Assembly (NCBI GenBank): GCA_026692865.1
Contig: JAPLNI010000060.1
Coordinates: forward strand, 1 to 64,000
Reading direction: 5' to 3'
Length of the DNA: 64,000 nt
Origin: Planctomycetota bacterium
Lineage (GTDB): Bacteria > Planctomycetota > Planctomycetia > Pirellulales > Pirellulaceae
Part shown: positions 45,120 through 54,457 of the stretch, piece after piece
How the letters are laid out: each line of letters opens with the position of its first letter
How positions within the stretch are numbered: position 1 is the stretch's first letter
Translations under genes and position numbers: made by a program
Notes under the pieces: model-generated
What the model saw: only the letters and a program-made list of their open reading frames with translations
What the model was told of the DNA's origin: nothing
Database searches by the model: none

Positions 45120-46760
45120 ATGGTGGAAGCTGCGCTAGTAGCACAAGTCGACAATTGGAACATCGAAATCGATGTCGAGACGGCGGCAGACGTTCGAAGG
45201 ACGTTGATCGCTCGGATTGGGCAGGAGAGGTTGAACTTATGGTTTGGTGCTGGCGCTGTTTGGAAACGTGATCAAAGCGGAGTAGTGATCGACCTTGAGA
45301 GTTCTTTTCTGTTGGATTGCGTGAAGAGTTTCTGCTGGGACGAGCTCAAGGCAGCAGTCGTCGAAACTCTTGATGAAAATACGCCGATTCGATTGGTGCA
45401 CACAGCACGACCGAAAGCATCAAAGGTTTTGAAATCGACGGCTTTAAAGTCGGCTGCGATTTTACAAGCATCAGGCGTTTCGACAGGTTGCAACGGCTCG
45501 TCTGCCATTGTCTCTTCGGACGATCAAAGCGCACATGGATCAGTTTCGGCCTCGACAACCCTTGAAAAAACTCTTGGTGGAGCAAATCAAAGAAGCGATT
45601 CGAGTACAATTAACGCTCCGATACGACTCCCTTTTCCAAGCTCGAATTCTTCCACCTTGTACCCGCAAGCCCTCCAAAACTACGAAGCAAACGCTGGCAG
45701 CAGTGCCCAGCGAGTTCGTATGGTGACGGATGCGAGCCCGTGGAAGGATTTTATTCCTGGTCCTAGTAATCGATTGGCATATACCGCAGCCGAAATGATC
45801 TTGGAGCGACCTGGAACCTTGAGCCCACTATTGCTGCACGGTGGCAGTGGCGTTGGTAAGACCCATTTATCGAAAGCCCTTGCCGAGCAGCTTCGTCTTC
45901 GGCACGGACTGCGTCGCGTTTTGGTGATGACTGCGGAACAGTTCACGATCGACTATTCAGAGTCAGCGCGAGGCGGTGGTTTTGCGAGCTTCAGGAAAAA
46001 ATATCGCGATGTCGACGGCTTCATCCTAGATGACTTGGCATTTTGTCTTGGCAAACAGCAGACACTTTCGGAGCTGCGTAACACAATCGACAATTTGATT
46101 CGCAATAACAAACAAGTGGTACTTGTTTCGGATCGACCTTTGAATGAGTTAACAGGACTGGGTAGCGATCTTCATGCTAGAATCTCAGGCGGGATGACCT
46201 GCAATCTCGACCCACTCGATGGAGAAACTCGACGCGAGTTACTCGAGCGACTTTTGCAGCGACACGGGATCGAGATTCCAGACTCGGCTGTCACTACGTT
46301 ATCCAAATCGTGTGGCGGTGATGGGCGAGCACTCTTTGGAATCGCATTCCGTTTATTGGCTCAGCAACGGGCCGTTGGTCGGAAGTTGACTCACGACGAA
46401 AGCATCGCAGCCTCGCTTGAACTGATTCGAGCTTGCCAACCAGTGGTCCGGATTACAGACATTGAGAAAGCTGTTTGCGATAGCTTTCGGCTGGACCCAA
46501 AATGCTTGCAAGAGAAGGGCAAAGCAAAAACCATCAGCGCCGCTCGAATGTTAGCGATGTTTCTTGCCAGAAAACACACTCAGGCTGCGTACGCCGAGAT
46601 TGGCGAATACTTCGGACATCGCCAGCACTCGACAGTCATTTCCGCACATCGAAAAGTGCAGCAATGGCTCGACGCGAATACTCCGCTTCAACGCGGTTCT
46701 ACTTCCGTCAACGTACGCGACGTGGTCCGAAGCCTGGAAACAGCCCTCCAAGTCGGATAG
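45120..46760 (+). CDS. dnaA: Chromosomal replication initiator DnaA
   Basis: A 546-residue DnaA, longer than the usual 440-470. Domain I-like start (TLIARIGQERLNLWFGAGAV), a long Ser/Thr/Asn-rich domain II (about 95-205), AAA+ domain III with Walker A GGSGVGKTHL near 240, Walker B GFILDDLAF near 300 and sensor motifs VVLVSDRPLNEL, and domain IV with the DNA-binding signature YAEIGEYFGHRQHSTVISAH near 490-510. ATG 45120 is preceded by GGCGAGGAGAG, a good ribosome site. It binds DnaA boxes and opens the origin. The Walker B has Asp-Asp as expected. Gyrase/DnaN genes are not adjacent, unlike the common dnaA-dnaN order. Confidence 0.95.
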   Translation: MVEAALVAQVDNWNIEIDVETAADVRRTLIARIGQERLNLWFGAGAVWKRDQSGVVIDLESSFLLDCVKSFCWDELKAAVVETLDENTPIRLVHTARPKASKVLKSTALKSAAILQASGVSTGCNGSSAIVSSDDQSAHGSVSASTTLEKTLGGANQRSDSSTINAPIRLPFPSSNSSTLYPQALQNYEANAGSSAQRVRMVTDASPWKDFIPGPSNRLAYTAAEMILERPGTLSPLLLHGGSGVGKTHLSKALAEQLRLRHGLRRVLVMTAEQFTIDYSESARGGGFASFRKKYRDVDGFILDDLAFCLGKQQTLSELRNTIDNLIRNNKQVVLVSDRPLNELTGLGSDLHARISGGMTCNLDPLDGETRRELLERLLQRHGIEIPDSAVTTLSKSCGGDGRALFGIAFRLLAQQRAVGRKLTHDESIAASLELIRACQPVVRITDIEKAVCDSFRLDPKCLQEKGKAKTISAARMLAMFLARKHTQAAYAEIGEYFGHRQHSTVISAHRKVQQWLDANTPLQRGSTSVNVRDVVRSLETALQVG

Positions 46761-46773
46761 TGCTGGTGTTTTT

Positions 46774-46856
46774 CCTGAGCCGTAGGCGCTAGTCTCGGGT
46801 GCTATCTGGAAAATTGTGGCAAAATCGAAACCCGTGGCTAACGCCATCGGCTCAGG
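46774..46856. repeat. Imperfect inverted repeat after dnaA
   Basis: CCTGAGCCGTAGGCGCTAG (from 46774) and the reverse complement of CTAACGCCATCGGCTCAGG (to 46856) share 17 or so positions, and the similarity continues through CTCGGGTG / ACGGGTTT. It can fold as a long stem following the dnaA stop at 46760. It may be a terminator or dispersed palindrome. Confidence 0.6.
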
Positions 46857-47056
46857 TTTCATCAGCCCACTCACAGACTGTACTCCAGGGATCCATTTTT
46901 CGACGATTGCTTCCAATCTGCGAATATCACTTGCTCAATCGTTAGAACTTTCCTAGATAGACTATCCGTCGTGATAGGTTCTGTCCGATAAGCTACTTGA
47001 TGTCGACGTATTTTCTCAGGATGTAGATTATCTGTAGTGCATGAGGCACGAGTTCA

Positions 47057-48751
47057 ATGAGTCTAAAGCCGCGCAATATAAACTCGCGATTTGGAAAAGT
47101 CACAGCCCAGGCGATCGCTGTGGGAGTGGCAACGATCGTGGGTGGGGCAATGACCGTTCCTCAAATGATGACGTCCGTTGAAACCAAGAGCCATGCTCCT
47201 GCAGTTTCGCAATCCACGCCAGACCAGTCAACAAACCATCTTTCGACAATCCAGGAAATTGGAAGACAACAAGCCGAGGCGATGGCTGACTCTTTGGTTG
47301 GTTCGGGAATGCTTGACCAGTCCAGTACCGTATCCTCCGCTGAGCCTTCTGAAGAGGTTCAATATTCGTCGCTCCCCTCGGTCGAACGCATCGCCAGCTC
47401 AACAACACGTGCACCAGCAATTCCATCTGCGAACCCACCATCGACCACTTCGCCGGGCTCACCTACGATTGCTTCGTTGCCGAGCAAGAAAACAGTCAAT
47501 GAAAAACAACCAGACTCGATCCAAGTTTTCTTTGCGACTGATCGCGCCTTGATGAGAGCCGGTGATGTTCATCTATGGATTAAAACGATTGTCCCAAGCG
47601 GATTAGCGTTAGCAATCTGCGCGATTCTTCTGATCCAAGCGTTGTATGCTCAAGCACGTCGATGGGTTTGGTGGACGGTGTTTGCAGGCTGCACGATCGT
47701 GACATGCTTTATAGCTCAACAGGCAAGCGTCCAAGCGGGACAACTGTATCGAATGGCCTCGCGCGGCAGCGTCTGGTTCTCGTCACAGCGATACGCGAGC
47801 GAACCGGACAGCTATCCACTTCATTTGGGTGTTTCGGAAGTAAGTCTCCCAAAGAATCGCAAACCGGGAGAGTTGCCAGCGCCTTCTATATTTAAACTTG
47901 AATTCTCGGAAAACACGGAACGTCATGTGACGATTCAACGTGTCGATCGTATGTCACCCGATGAGTTCTTTGGCGGGATCGACGGTGTCCTTGAACGCGA
48001 TGACTCCGAATCTGCTCTCGTATTTATTCATGGCTACAATGTAACCTTTGACGATGCTATGCGTCGCACCGCTCAAATCTCAGCCGACGTTAAGTTTGCG
48101 GGAGCTTCGATTCTTTACTCATGGCCTTCACAAGGTCAAACGCTGTCTTACTCTACGGACGAATCCAATGTTGCTTGGAGCATAACGCATCTAGAGACTT
48201 TTCTTCTTGATCTTAGGCAACGCACTGGAGTTAAGAAAGTTCACGTCGTCGCTCACTCCATGGGAAATCGAGTCTTGGTTGGAGCACTTGAAAGACTCGC
48301 GTTACGATTTCCTGATAAGCAACCGATGTTTGGGCAAGTCGTAATGGCAGCCCCTGACGTAGACACGGACGAATTTGTCAAAAGATATGTCTCGAGTGTC
48401 TCAGCATGTGCGACTCGAGCAACCCTCTATGCTTCCTCCGGTGATCGCGCGCTTTTAGCATCCATGAAGTTGCACGGATATCGTCGACTGGGATTAACAA
48501 GTTCACCCCAGCCAACTTTTGCAGGGATCGATGTGGTTGATGTCTCTCCGATCGACACGAGCATTCTTGGGCACTCTTATTACGGAAGCCATCCACTGAT
48601 GCTTCAGGAGTTGCGAGAGTTGATTTACTCAGGCACCGGGCCTGTTGATCGGCAATGGTTGATGACGGCTCAAGGTTCGCATAGTCCGCCGCTATGGCGA
48701 TTTCGATTGCAAGAGCTAACGGCTCAAACGCCAATGACGACTACTCGGTAA
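47057..48751 (+). CDS. Membrane-anchored alpha/beta hydrolase (DUF900 family)
   Basis: A 564-residue protein. A Ser/Thr/Pro-rich N-terminus (residues about 25-155) follows a first hydrophobic stretch (VTAQAIAVGVATIVGGAMTV); two membrane segments then lie near 175-220 (SGLALAICAILLIQALYAQA, WVWWTVFAGCTIVTCFIAQQ). The C-terminal DUF900 domain has ALVFIHGYNVTFDDAMRRTA, the ILYSWPSQGQ loop and the nucleophile elbow VVAHSMGNRVL, with a DGHS-like His in LGHSYYGSHP. Serine hydrolase of unknown substrate. Single gene. Confidence 0.85.
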   Translation: MSLKPRNINSRFGKVTAQAIAVGVATIVGGAMTVPQMMTSVETKSHAPAVSQSTPDQSTNHLSTIQEIGRQQAEAMADSLVGSGMLDQSSTVSSAEPSEEVQYSSLPSVERIASSTTRAPAIPSANPPSTTSPGSPTIASLPSKKTVNEKQPDSIQVFFATDRALMRAGDVHLWIKTIVPSGLALAICAILLIQALYAQARRWVWWTVFAGCTIVTCFIAQQASVQAGQLYRMASRGSVWFSSQRYASEPDSYPLHLGVSEVSLPKNRKPGELPAPSIFKLEFSENTERHVTIQRVDRMSPDEFFGGIDGVLERDDSESALVFIHGYNVTFDDAMRRTAQISADVKFAGASILYSWPSQGQTLSYSTDESNVAWSITHLETFLLDLRQRTGVKKVHVVAHSMGNRVLVGALERLALRFPDKQPMFGQVVMAAPDVDTDEFVKRYVSSVSACATRATLYASSGDRALLASMKLHGYRRLGLTSSPQPTFAGIDVVDVSPIDTSILGHSYYGSHPLMLQELRELIYSGTGPVDRQWLMTAQGSHSPPLWRFRLQELTAQTPMTTTR

Positions 48752-48825
48752 GCAACGTCTTGCACGGAGTCGTTCCGCAAAGCTACCTCAAAACGCAATT
48801 CGTTTAACTCAAAAAGTAGATTGAC

Positions 48826-49377
48826 TTGACTACGTACGACTTGAACTTCAACGCAGAGTCTATTCATGAAACCGCATTCGTTGCCAGTACCGCGACGATA
48901 CTTGGTGACGTAACGATTGGCGAGCTGAGTACGGTTCTGTTTGGAGCGATCCTACGTGGCGATTCGGCACCGCTTTCAATTGGAGCGAGGACGAATATCC
49001 AAGATCTGTGCGTGCTGCATGCCGATCCAGGTTATCCGTTAATCATCGGAGATGACGTAACAATTGGTCACTCTGCAGTGGTTCACGGTGCCGTCATCGA
49101 TGATGAAGTCCTTATCGGAATTCGTTCGATCGTGCTAAACGGTGCGAAGATCGGAAAACACTCGATCATCGGTGCAGGTGCATTAGTCCCCGAGAACAAA
49201 TCGATACCGCCCCGATCATTAGTTATGGGAATTCCCGGGAAGGTAGTACGCGAGATCACCGATGAAGACATCGCCAAGATTCAACACGCCTCGAGGCATT
49301 ACGCTGAAATGAATCCGCAGTACCGAACTTCCCAGTGGTCGGCAATGCCAGGAAAGCCCTCAGCGAAAACACCGTAG
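48826..49377 (+). CDS. Gamma-class carbonic anhydrase / hexapeptide transferase-fold protein
   Basis: A 183-residue left-handed beta-helix protein. Hexapeptide repeats (VTIGELSTVLFGAILRGD, VTIGHSAVVHGAVIDDEVLI, AKIGKHSIIGAGALV) and His residues in LHADPGY, GHSAVVHG match gamma-carbonic anhydrase/PaaY/YrdA proteins with a zinc-type His triad (His in LHAD, GHS, VHG). Start is TTG 48826. Carbonic anhydrase activity is possible but many family members are inactive on CO2. A repeat begins at its TAG. Confidence 0.85.
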   Translation: MTTYDLNFNAESIHETAFVASTATILGDVTIGELSTVLFGAILRGDSAPLSIGARTNIQDLCVLHADPGYPLIIGDDVTIGHSAVVHGAVIDDEVLIGIRSIVLNGAKIGKHSIIGAGALVPENKSIPPRSLVMGIPGKVVREITDEDIAKIQHASRHYAEMNPQYRTSQWSAMPGKPSAKTP

Positions 49378-49449
49378 GATGGAACCATTGTCCCGTCCGC
49401 CTGCATGTTCTGGATGGACGCTTGTTCGGGACAGTAGTCCCAAACTACG
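49375..49449. repeat. Inverted copy of the pdxH-end repeat
   Basis: TAGGATGGAACCATTGTCCC...GGGACAGTAGTCCCAAACTACGG is the reverse complement of the element at 41922-41979, with an extra stretch in the middle. It starts at the stop codon of the gamma-carbonic anhydrase gene. Confidence 0.8.
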
Positions 49450-49569
49450 GGAGTATCTCTCAGGCTTTCGAGGACATTACCATGTGGACCAATAGCGATT
49501 CGACGATGATTCGGTATAACTTTCAAAGTTCACCGCCAATCGAAGTTATTAACATCGCCTTTATCACCA

Positions 49570-49628
49570 GTGGCATAGGCTTCCAGCCTGTGTTGTGAAT
49601 TTAATCACAGGCTGGAAGCCTATGCCAC
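49570..49628. repeat. Perfect 23-bp inverted repeat (palindromic hairpin)
   Basis: GTGGCATAGGCTTCCAGCCT (start of the left arm, 49570-49592) is exactly complementary to the arm at 49606-49628, with a 13-nt AT-rich loop. Extremely stable as RNA. Lies between the gamma-carbonic anhydrase gene and pyrF, with no T-run. Similar palindromes are, from memory, spread in planctomycete genomes. Confidence 0.92.
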
Positions 49629-49654
49629 ATTAGCAACATGAAATCCGCCGCTTG

Positions 49655-50605
49655 ATGAATCAGAATTTGCTAACTTTCGGAGAGCAGCTCGCGAAGGCGG
49701 TGCTTGCCAAGAAAAACCCCGTTTGTGTTGGGCTTGATCCGCGACTTGCCGGGCTTCCTAATGCGTTGAAGCCAAAGGACGAAACGTCCCACGCGGAGGT
49801 CGCAGATGCCTTCGAGAAGTTTTGCTTTGAGATCATTGACATCGTTAGCCCGCTTGTACCAATCGTTAAACCACAGGTTGCGTTTTTTGAGCAGTACGGC
49901 CCCGAAGGAATGTTGGCGCTCAAGCAAGTGATTGCTTATGCTTCCTCCAAAGGACTTCTTGTAATCGCCGATGCCAAGCGAGGTGACATAGGAACGACAG
50001 CCGAGGCCTACGCACAGGCATGGATGGGCAGTGGCAACCTCAGTGCCTTTGGAGCAGATTGCCTTACCGTGAATCCATACCTGGGCGAAGACTCACTGAC
50101 TCCGTTTGTTGATCAAGCTAACAAAACTGCCTCGGGCATATTTGTACTTGCAAAGACATCCAATCCAGGGAGCGGTTTTATCCAAGATCTTCGATGCCAG
50201 GACTTATCGATTTCTGAGCGGATCGCCGACTGGGTTCAAGAGCAGTCCAAAATTGAAGTCGACCGAGTTGCTCAAATTGCGAAGTCACCACGAACCGCTT
50301 CGGGCTTAGCTCTCCCTCGATATGGTTCAATTGGTGCGGTTGTTGGTGCCACGTACCCGGAGCAGCTCGCAAGCCTTCGAGCGCGAATGCCGAACGCTTG
50401 GCTGCTTATCCCTGGTTACGGAGCTCAAGGTGGTAATGCTAAAGACATCGCATCCGCGTTCGATTCAGACGGCCTGGGCGCGATCGTAAACAACTCGCGA
50501 GGGATCATCTTTGCTCACCAATCGAAAATGTATGCTCACCTTCACAATTGGCTTGCCGCAGTGGAACAAGCAACACGTGACATGATCACGGCGTTCCAAG
50601 ATTGA
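49655..50605 (+). CDS. pyrF: Orotidine 5'-phosphate decarboxylase
   Basis: A 316-residue PyrF of the long (type 2) form from ATG 49655. The catalytic segment DAKRGDIGTTAEAYAQAWM starts near residue 105 (Lys and Asp of KRGD), after PQVAFFEQYGPEG. Late motifs: GLALPRYGSIGAVVGATYPE, WLLIPGYGAQGG, IVNNSRGIIFA. Final step of UMP synthesis. No other pyr gene is adjacent. A long hairpin at 49570 and another repeat at 50655 flank it. Confidence 0.95.
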   Translation: MNQNLLTFGEQLAKAVLAKKNPVCVGLDPRLAGLPNALKPKDETSHAEVADAFEKFCFEIIDIVSPLVPIVKPQVAFFEQYGPEGMLALKQVIAYASSKGLLVIADAKRGDIGTTAEAYAQAWMGSGNLSAFGADCLTVNPYLGEDSLTPFVDQANKTASGIFVLAKTSNPGSGFIQDLRCQDLSISERIADWVQEQSKIEVDRVAQIAKSPRTASGLALPRYGSIGAVVGATYPEQLASLRARMPNAWLLIPGYGAQGGNAKDIASAFDSDGLGAIVNNSRGIIFAHQSKMYAHLHNWLAAVEQATRDMITAFQD

Positions 50606-50654
50606 GACTTTTGAATAGTGCGTCAACACTACTTAAAACTGGGGTTCCGACTCA

Positions 50655-50742
50655 TAGCAGATGTCTTAAGACATCTGAAGGCCGCAGATTTCGTCAAAGT
50701 TTCCACCGACGTCGGAATTCTTACGAATTCCGCTACCCATAA
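50655..50742. repeat. Two-palindrome intergenic repeat, copy 4 (best preserved)
   Basis: A perfect 20-bp palindrome CAGATGTCTTAAGACATCTG (50658-50677) and a hairpin GGAATTC-TTAC-GAATTCC (50714-50731), ending CGCTACCCATAA. Other copies are at 9619, 24939 (half) and 39389. Confidence 0.75.
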
Positions 50743-50776
50743 ACTGAGTTGTGCTCAATCAGTAGCCCGCCATCTA

Positions 50777-50802
50777 CATCTGGATTCCGCAGAATCCAGA
50801 TG
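50777..50802. terminator. Hairpin between pyrF and clpC
   Basis: CATCTGGATTC-CGCA-GAATCCAGATG, an 11-bp perfect stem with a 4-nt loop, at the 3' ends of convergent pyrF and clpC. No T-run on either side; either a terminator by structure or another member of the palindromic repeats. Confidence 0.5.
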
Positions 50803-50826
50803 CTTAAATCAACTTGTAAACAAGTC

Positions 50827-53379
50827 TTAAGTTGCAGCAGGAGCTTCTTCCACGACAGGCTTCACGCCTCTCGATTCTCCTTGGAAATCCAACCGGGTTA
50901 TCTTCCCGTCGTCTCCCTTGATTGCTGCAACAACGATCGTGTCCTTGCCTTCGAATGCACCGCGAAGAAGTTCTTCCGAAAGAGGATCTTCAATGCGTTG
51001 CTCGATCGCGCGACGCAATGGCCGTGCACCGTAATCGAGGTTTGCACCCTTGGTGATAATGAACTCTTTGGCTTCATCAGTAAGGACTAGTTCTAAGCCT
51101 CGTTCACGAAGCCTATCAGTGACCTTCGACATTTCGAAATCGATAACCTTCTTGAGATCTTCCTTCGTCAAGTGACGGAAGATGATTGTGTCATCCAATC
51201 GATTGAGGAACTCTGGTCGGAAGACGCGCTCGATTTGGTCCATCACCCGCGACTTCATACTTTCGTAAGAAGCATCTCCATCAGGCTTTTGGAATCCGAA
51301 TGCCGACTCGTTCTTGATCGCTTCTGCACCGGCGTTGGTAGTCAGAATCAAGATCGTATTTCGGAAGTCAATGTTTCGTCCAAAGCTATCAGTTAATCGG
51401 CCTTCTTCCATGACTTGCAACAACATGTTGAACACGTCTGGGTGAGCCTTTTCGATTTCATCCAGCAACACAACCGCGTAAGGTCGACGACGAATCTTCT
51501 CCGTCAACTGTCCACCTTCTTCATAACCGACATAGCCCGGAGGTGCACCGATCAGTCGACTCACGTTGTGCTTTTCCATGTACTCGGACATGTCGATATG
51601 AACCAATGCGTCGGTGTCACCGAAGAGCGATTCTGCAAGAGCTTTCGCGAGCAAGGTCTTACCAACACCGGTTGGACCTGCGAACACGAAGCAACCGGTC
51701 GGTCGTTTTGGATCCTTCAGTCCACTTCGACTACGACGAACAGCCTTAGCGACCGCAGTAACGGCTTGCTCTTGGCTGACAACTCGCTTGTGAAGATCGG
51801 CTTCCATGTTCATCAGACGCAACGAGTCTTCGGTAGAGAGTCGCGTCAAAGGAATGCCAGTCATCTTGCTGACAACTTCCGCGATCACTTCTTCATCGAC
51901 GACTCCGTCTGTTTCTCGACTCTTCTCACGCCAATCGCGAGTGATCTGCTCCTTCTTTTTACGAAGTTTGTCTGCGGAATCACGAAGATTGGCAGCCTTT
52001 TCAAAGTCTTGGTTGGCTACGGCCTCTTCCTTTTCCTTGTTCAGGCGTTCGACTTCTTCGTCGATTTCCTTCAGATCAGGTGGCTTGCTCATGCTACGTA
52101 GCCGAATCCGAGCACCCGACTCATCGATCACATCGATTGCCTTATCGGGCAAGCAACGTGCGGTGATATATCGTTCGCTCATTTCGACCGCTGCGACGAT
52201 TGCATTGTCAGTAATTTGAACGCGATGGTGCTCTTCGTAACGCGGACGTAGGCCTTTGAGAATCTCGATCGTCTCTTCCGTGTTGGTCGGTTCGACGGTG
52301 ATCTCTTGGAAACGTCGAGCTAGAGCGTTATCCTTTTCGATGTACTTACGATACTCGTCGAGCGTTGTTGCACCGATGCACTGAATCTCACCGCGAGAAA
52401 GAGCCGGCTTCAGTACGTTAGCCGCATCGATTGCACCTTCTGCTCCACCAGCACCAACTAAGGTATGGAGTTCATCGATGAACAGAATCGTGTTCCGGGC
52501 GCGACGAACTTCGTTCATCACAGCCTTGATTCGCTCTTCGAATTGACCGCGATACTTTGTACCAGCAACCATCATTGCCAAGTCAAGAACTACAATTCGC
52601 TTGTCAGCAAGAATATCTGGAACTTCACCGTTGATGACCCGCTGAGCGAAACCTTCGACGATGGCAGTCTTACCAACACCAGCTTCTCCGAGAAGGACTG
52701 GGTTGTTCTTAGAACGTCGGCAAAGGATTTGGATAGCACGTTCAATTTCGCGCTGACGGCCGATAACTGGGTCCAATTTTCCTTGACGAGCGAGCTCAGT
52801 CAAATCGCGACCGAAGCTATCGAGAGCAGGTGTCTTGCTCTTGCTTCCCTTTGTCGAAGATCCGCTGTCACTGCTACCTGCACCGACTCCAGAACCTTCG
52901 CGACCACCGCGTTCGCTGCTGCTAGATTCGCCACCTTCCATGCCGTGTCCGAGTAGATTTAGGACCTCTTCGCGAACGTCTTCCAGCTTCAGACCAAGAT
53001 TCATGAGAACCTGCGCGGCAACGCCTTCTTGCTCACGAAGCAGTCCTAGCAAGATGTGCTCGGTACCGACATAGTTGTGATTGAGATTACGAGCTTCCTC
53101 CATCGAATACTCGATGACCTTCTTAGCTCGCGGTGTTTGCGGGAGCTTGCCGATGGTTACCATTTCCGGACCACTTTGGACGAGCTTTTCAACTTCCAAG
53201 CGAATCTTACGAAGGTCCACATCCAAATTCTTCAAAACGTTCGCAGCAACCCCACTGCCTTCTTTGACAAGGCCCAAAAGAATGTGCTCGGTCCCGATGT
53301 ATTCGTGGTTAAATCGCTGAGCCTCTTGGTTAGCAAGCTGCATCACTTTGCGAGCACGATCTGTGAAACGTTCGTACAT
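50827..53379 (-). CDS. clpC: ATP-dependent Clp protease ATPase subunit ClpC
   Basis: An 850-residue ClpC from ATG 53377-53379, with GAGGT about 8 nt upstream. Double Clp-N domain ([20 protein letters not shown] and [20 protein letters not shown]), a Gly/Ser linker (about 150-190), AAA1 with [13 protein letters not shown], a UVR motif ([20 protein letters not shown]), AAA2 with [14 protein letters not shown] and [20 protein letters not shown]. It unfolds substrates for ClpP; ClpP is not here. The open frame extends 22 codons farther upstream but lacks family similarity. Single gene. Confidence 0.96.
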   Translation of the reverse strand: MYERFTDRARKVMQLANQEAQRFNHEYIGTEHILLGLVKEGSGVAANVLKNLDVDLRKIRLEVEKLVQSGPEMVTIGKLPQTPRAKKVIEYSMEEARNLNHNYVGTEHILLGLLREQEGVAAQVLMNLGLKLEDVREEVLNLLGHGMEGGESSSSERGGREGSGVGAGSSDSGSSTKGSKSKTPALDSFGRDLTELARQGKLDPVIGRQREIERAIQILCRRSKNNPVLLGEAGVGKTAIVEGFAQRVINGEVPDILADKRIVVLDLAMMVAGTKYRGQFEERIKAVMNEVRRARNTILFIDELHTLVGAGGAEGAIDAANVLKPALSRGEIQCIGATTLDEYRKYIEKDNALARRFQEITVEPTNTEETIEILKGLRPRYEEHHRVQITDNAIVAAVEMSERYITARCLPDKAIDVIDESGARIRLRSMSKPPDLKEIDEEVERLNKEKEEAVANQDFEKAANLRDSADKLRKKKEQITRDWREKSRETDGVVDEEVIAEVVSKMTGIPLTRLSTEDSLRLMNMEADLHKRVVSQEQAVTAVAKAVRRSRSGLKDPKRPTGCFVFAGPTGVGKTLLAKALAESLFGDTDALVHIDMSEYMEKHNVSRLIGAPPGYVGYEEGGQLTEKIRRRPYAVVLLDEIEKAHPDVFNMLLQVMEEGRLTDSFGRNIDFRNTILILTTNAGAEAIKNESAFGFQKPDGDASYESMKSRVMDQIERVFRPEFLNRLDDTIIFRHLTKEDLKKVIDFEMSKVTDRLRERGLELVLTDEAKEFIITKGANLDYGARPLRRAIEQRIEDPLSEELLRGAFEGKDTIVVAAIKGDDGKITRLDFQGESRGVKPVVEEAPAAT

Positions 53380-53709
53380 GGTTTTTACCTCAGGGGTTAA
53401 ATCGTCAAATAATCGTAAGCTCGTTGAAAGCCGACTAGCTCTCAAACTTATAAATCAAGCCGTTCCTAGGTCCTGTCTAACGAAGGCACGCATCAATCCG
53501 TCGCATATAGTCAGATTCCGATGGAAGTGCGGGGCCAGCTAGTTTTTGGTGGAACGATTCCATCCTTGTCCGCAAACCGCATTCCGTTTTTAATGTTGTC
53601 AATTTGGCACAACTCGCAAAAGTCTTTCAAGCTGTTTTTAGCGATTGTTGAAAAAGACTCAATAGTGGTACCGGTTCAATTCAAAGCTGACAGCGTGACC
53701 AATTGTGAA
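53380..53709. other. Intergenic region between clpC and a TPR-membrane gene, no gene seen
   Basis: A 330-bp stretch; several short frames on the plus strand (53521-53751) lack protein-like composition. A CtsR-like operator was not recognised. Confidence 0.35.
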
Positions 53710-54255
53710 TTATGTGACGCTCGTCAAGTCCTTTGGATCAATCTGTTTTAGGTTAAGTGACTTTTCTTTGGATATTTCAATGTACCACTTCCGAGATTGA
53801 TCGAGTCGTTCGAGCTTCTCGAGGCATGCAAGGGCTTGCCGAAATCGTCCGGTTCTTCGAAAAACGGACGCTAAAAGCAATGCTGACTCCACATCTTCGT
53901 GACCGGCTGCGAGTATTTTGTGCAGCGATGCTTCCGCTTCTAAGTATTGCCCACGCAAATAGTCTACGTGCGCAAGTCGCAACAGGTCGTCACACTCTTG
54001 CGTGGGTCTGGCTGGATAAATCTGAACGGCCAGAATAACCGTCTTAATCAGCGACCAAACCGAGGCAATAGCAATCGCACACCACATAGACCGGAGAAGG
54101 GCCACCGATAGCCACTCTGTCCAGTAAAAAGTGGCAAGCAAAGCCAGATTCAACACAACGCCAAACAAACTTGCAATCGCCAACGAATAGAGCTCGCCGC
54201 GAATCCAAAGACTAGGCAATCCAGGCCACAAAGCCATGCCACGAAGCGTGTGCAT
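53710..54255 (-). CDS. Hypothetical membrane protein with TPR-like repeats
   Basis: A 181-residue protein. Two hydrophobic segments occupy about residues 25-75 (LYSLAIASLFGVVLNLALLA, RSMWCAIAIASVWSLIKTVI), followed by helix-turn-helix repeats: DDLLRLAHVDYLRGQYLEAE, VESALLLASVFRRTGRFRQA, which fit TPR (two units). Cytoplasmic or periplasmic side not known. Unknown partners. About 200 bp from the metalloprotease gene, same strand. Confidence 0.65.
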   Translation of the reverse strand: MHTLRGMALWPGLPSLWIRGELYSLAIASLFGVVLNLALLATFYWTEWLSVALLRSMWCAIAIASVWSLIKTVILAVQIYPARPTQECDDLLRLAHVDYLRGQYLEAEASLHKILAAGHEDVESALLLASVFRRTGRFRQALACLEKLERLDQSRKWYIEISKEKSLNLKQIDPKDLTSVT

Positions 54256-54457
54256 TATCCAAGCTAAAAATTTCTATTTTCTCGAAAACAACTCGCCCGC
54301 GTTGTAGCACGTCTTAACAAAAACATTCAATGTCACTTCCGCAAAAAGCAAGCTTTGCCCCCAAAGCGACTTGCAAGATTAAAAAAGCAAATCGGGTCTA
54401 GTCACATTAACTGCCGAGGAAAAATCCATCTTTCCTCGTGTCATTTAGATCGCCTGA

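Noticed and set aside
47100-47552. Overlapping frames in the 5' part of the DUF900 gene
   Set aside because: Both are in other frames over the low-complexity Ser/Pro region and lack ribosome sites.
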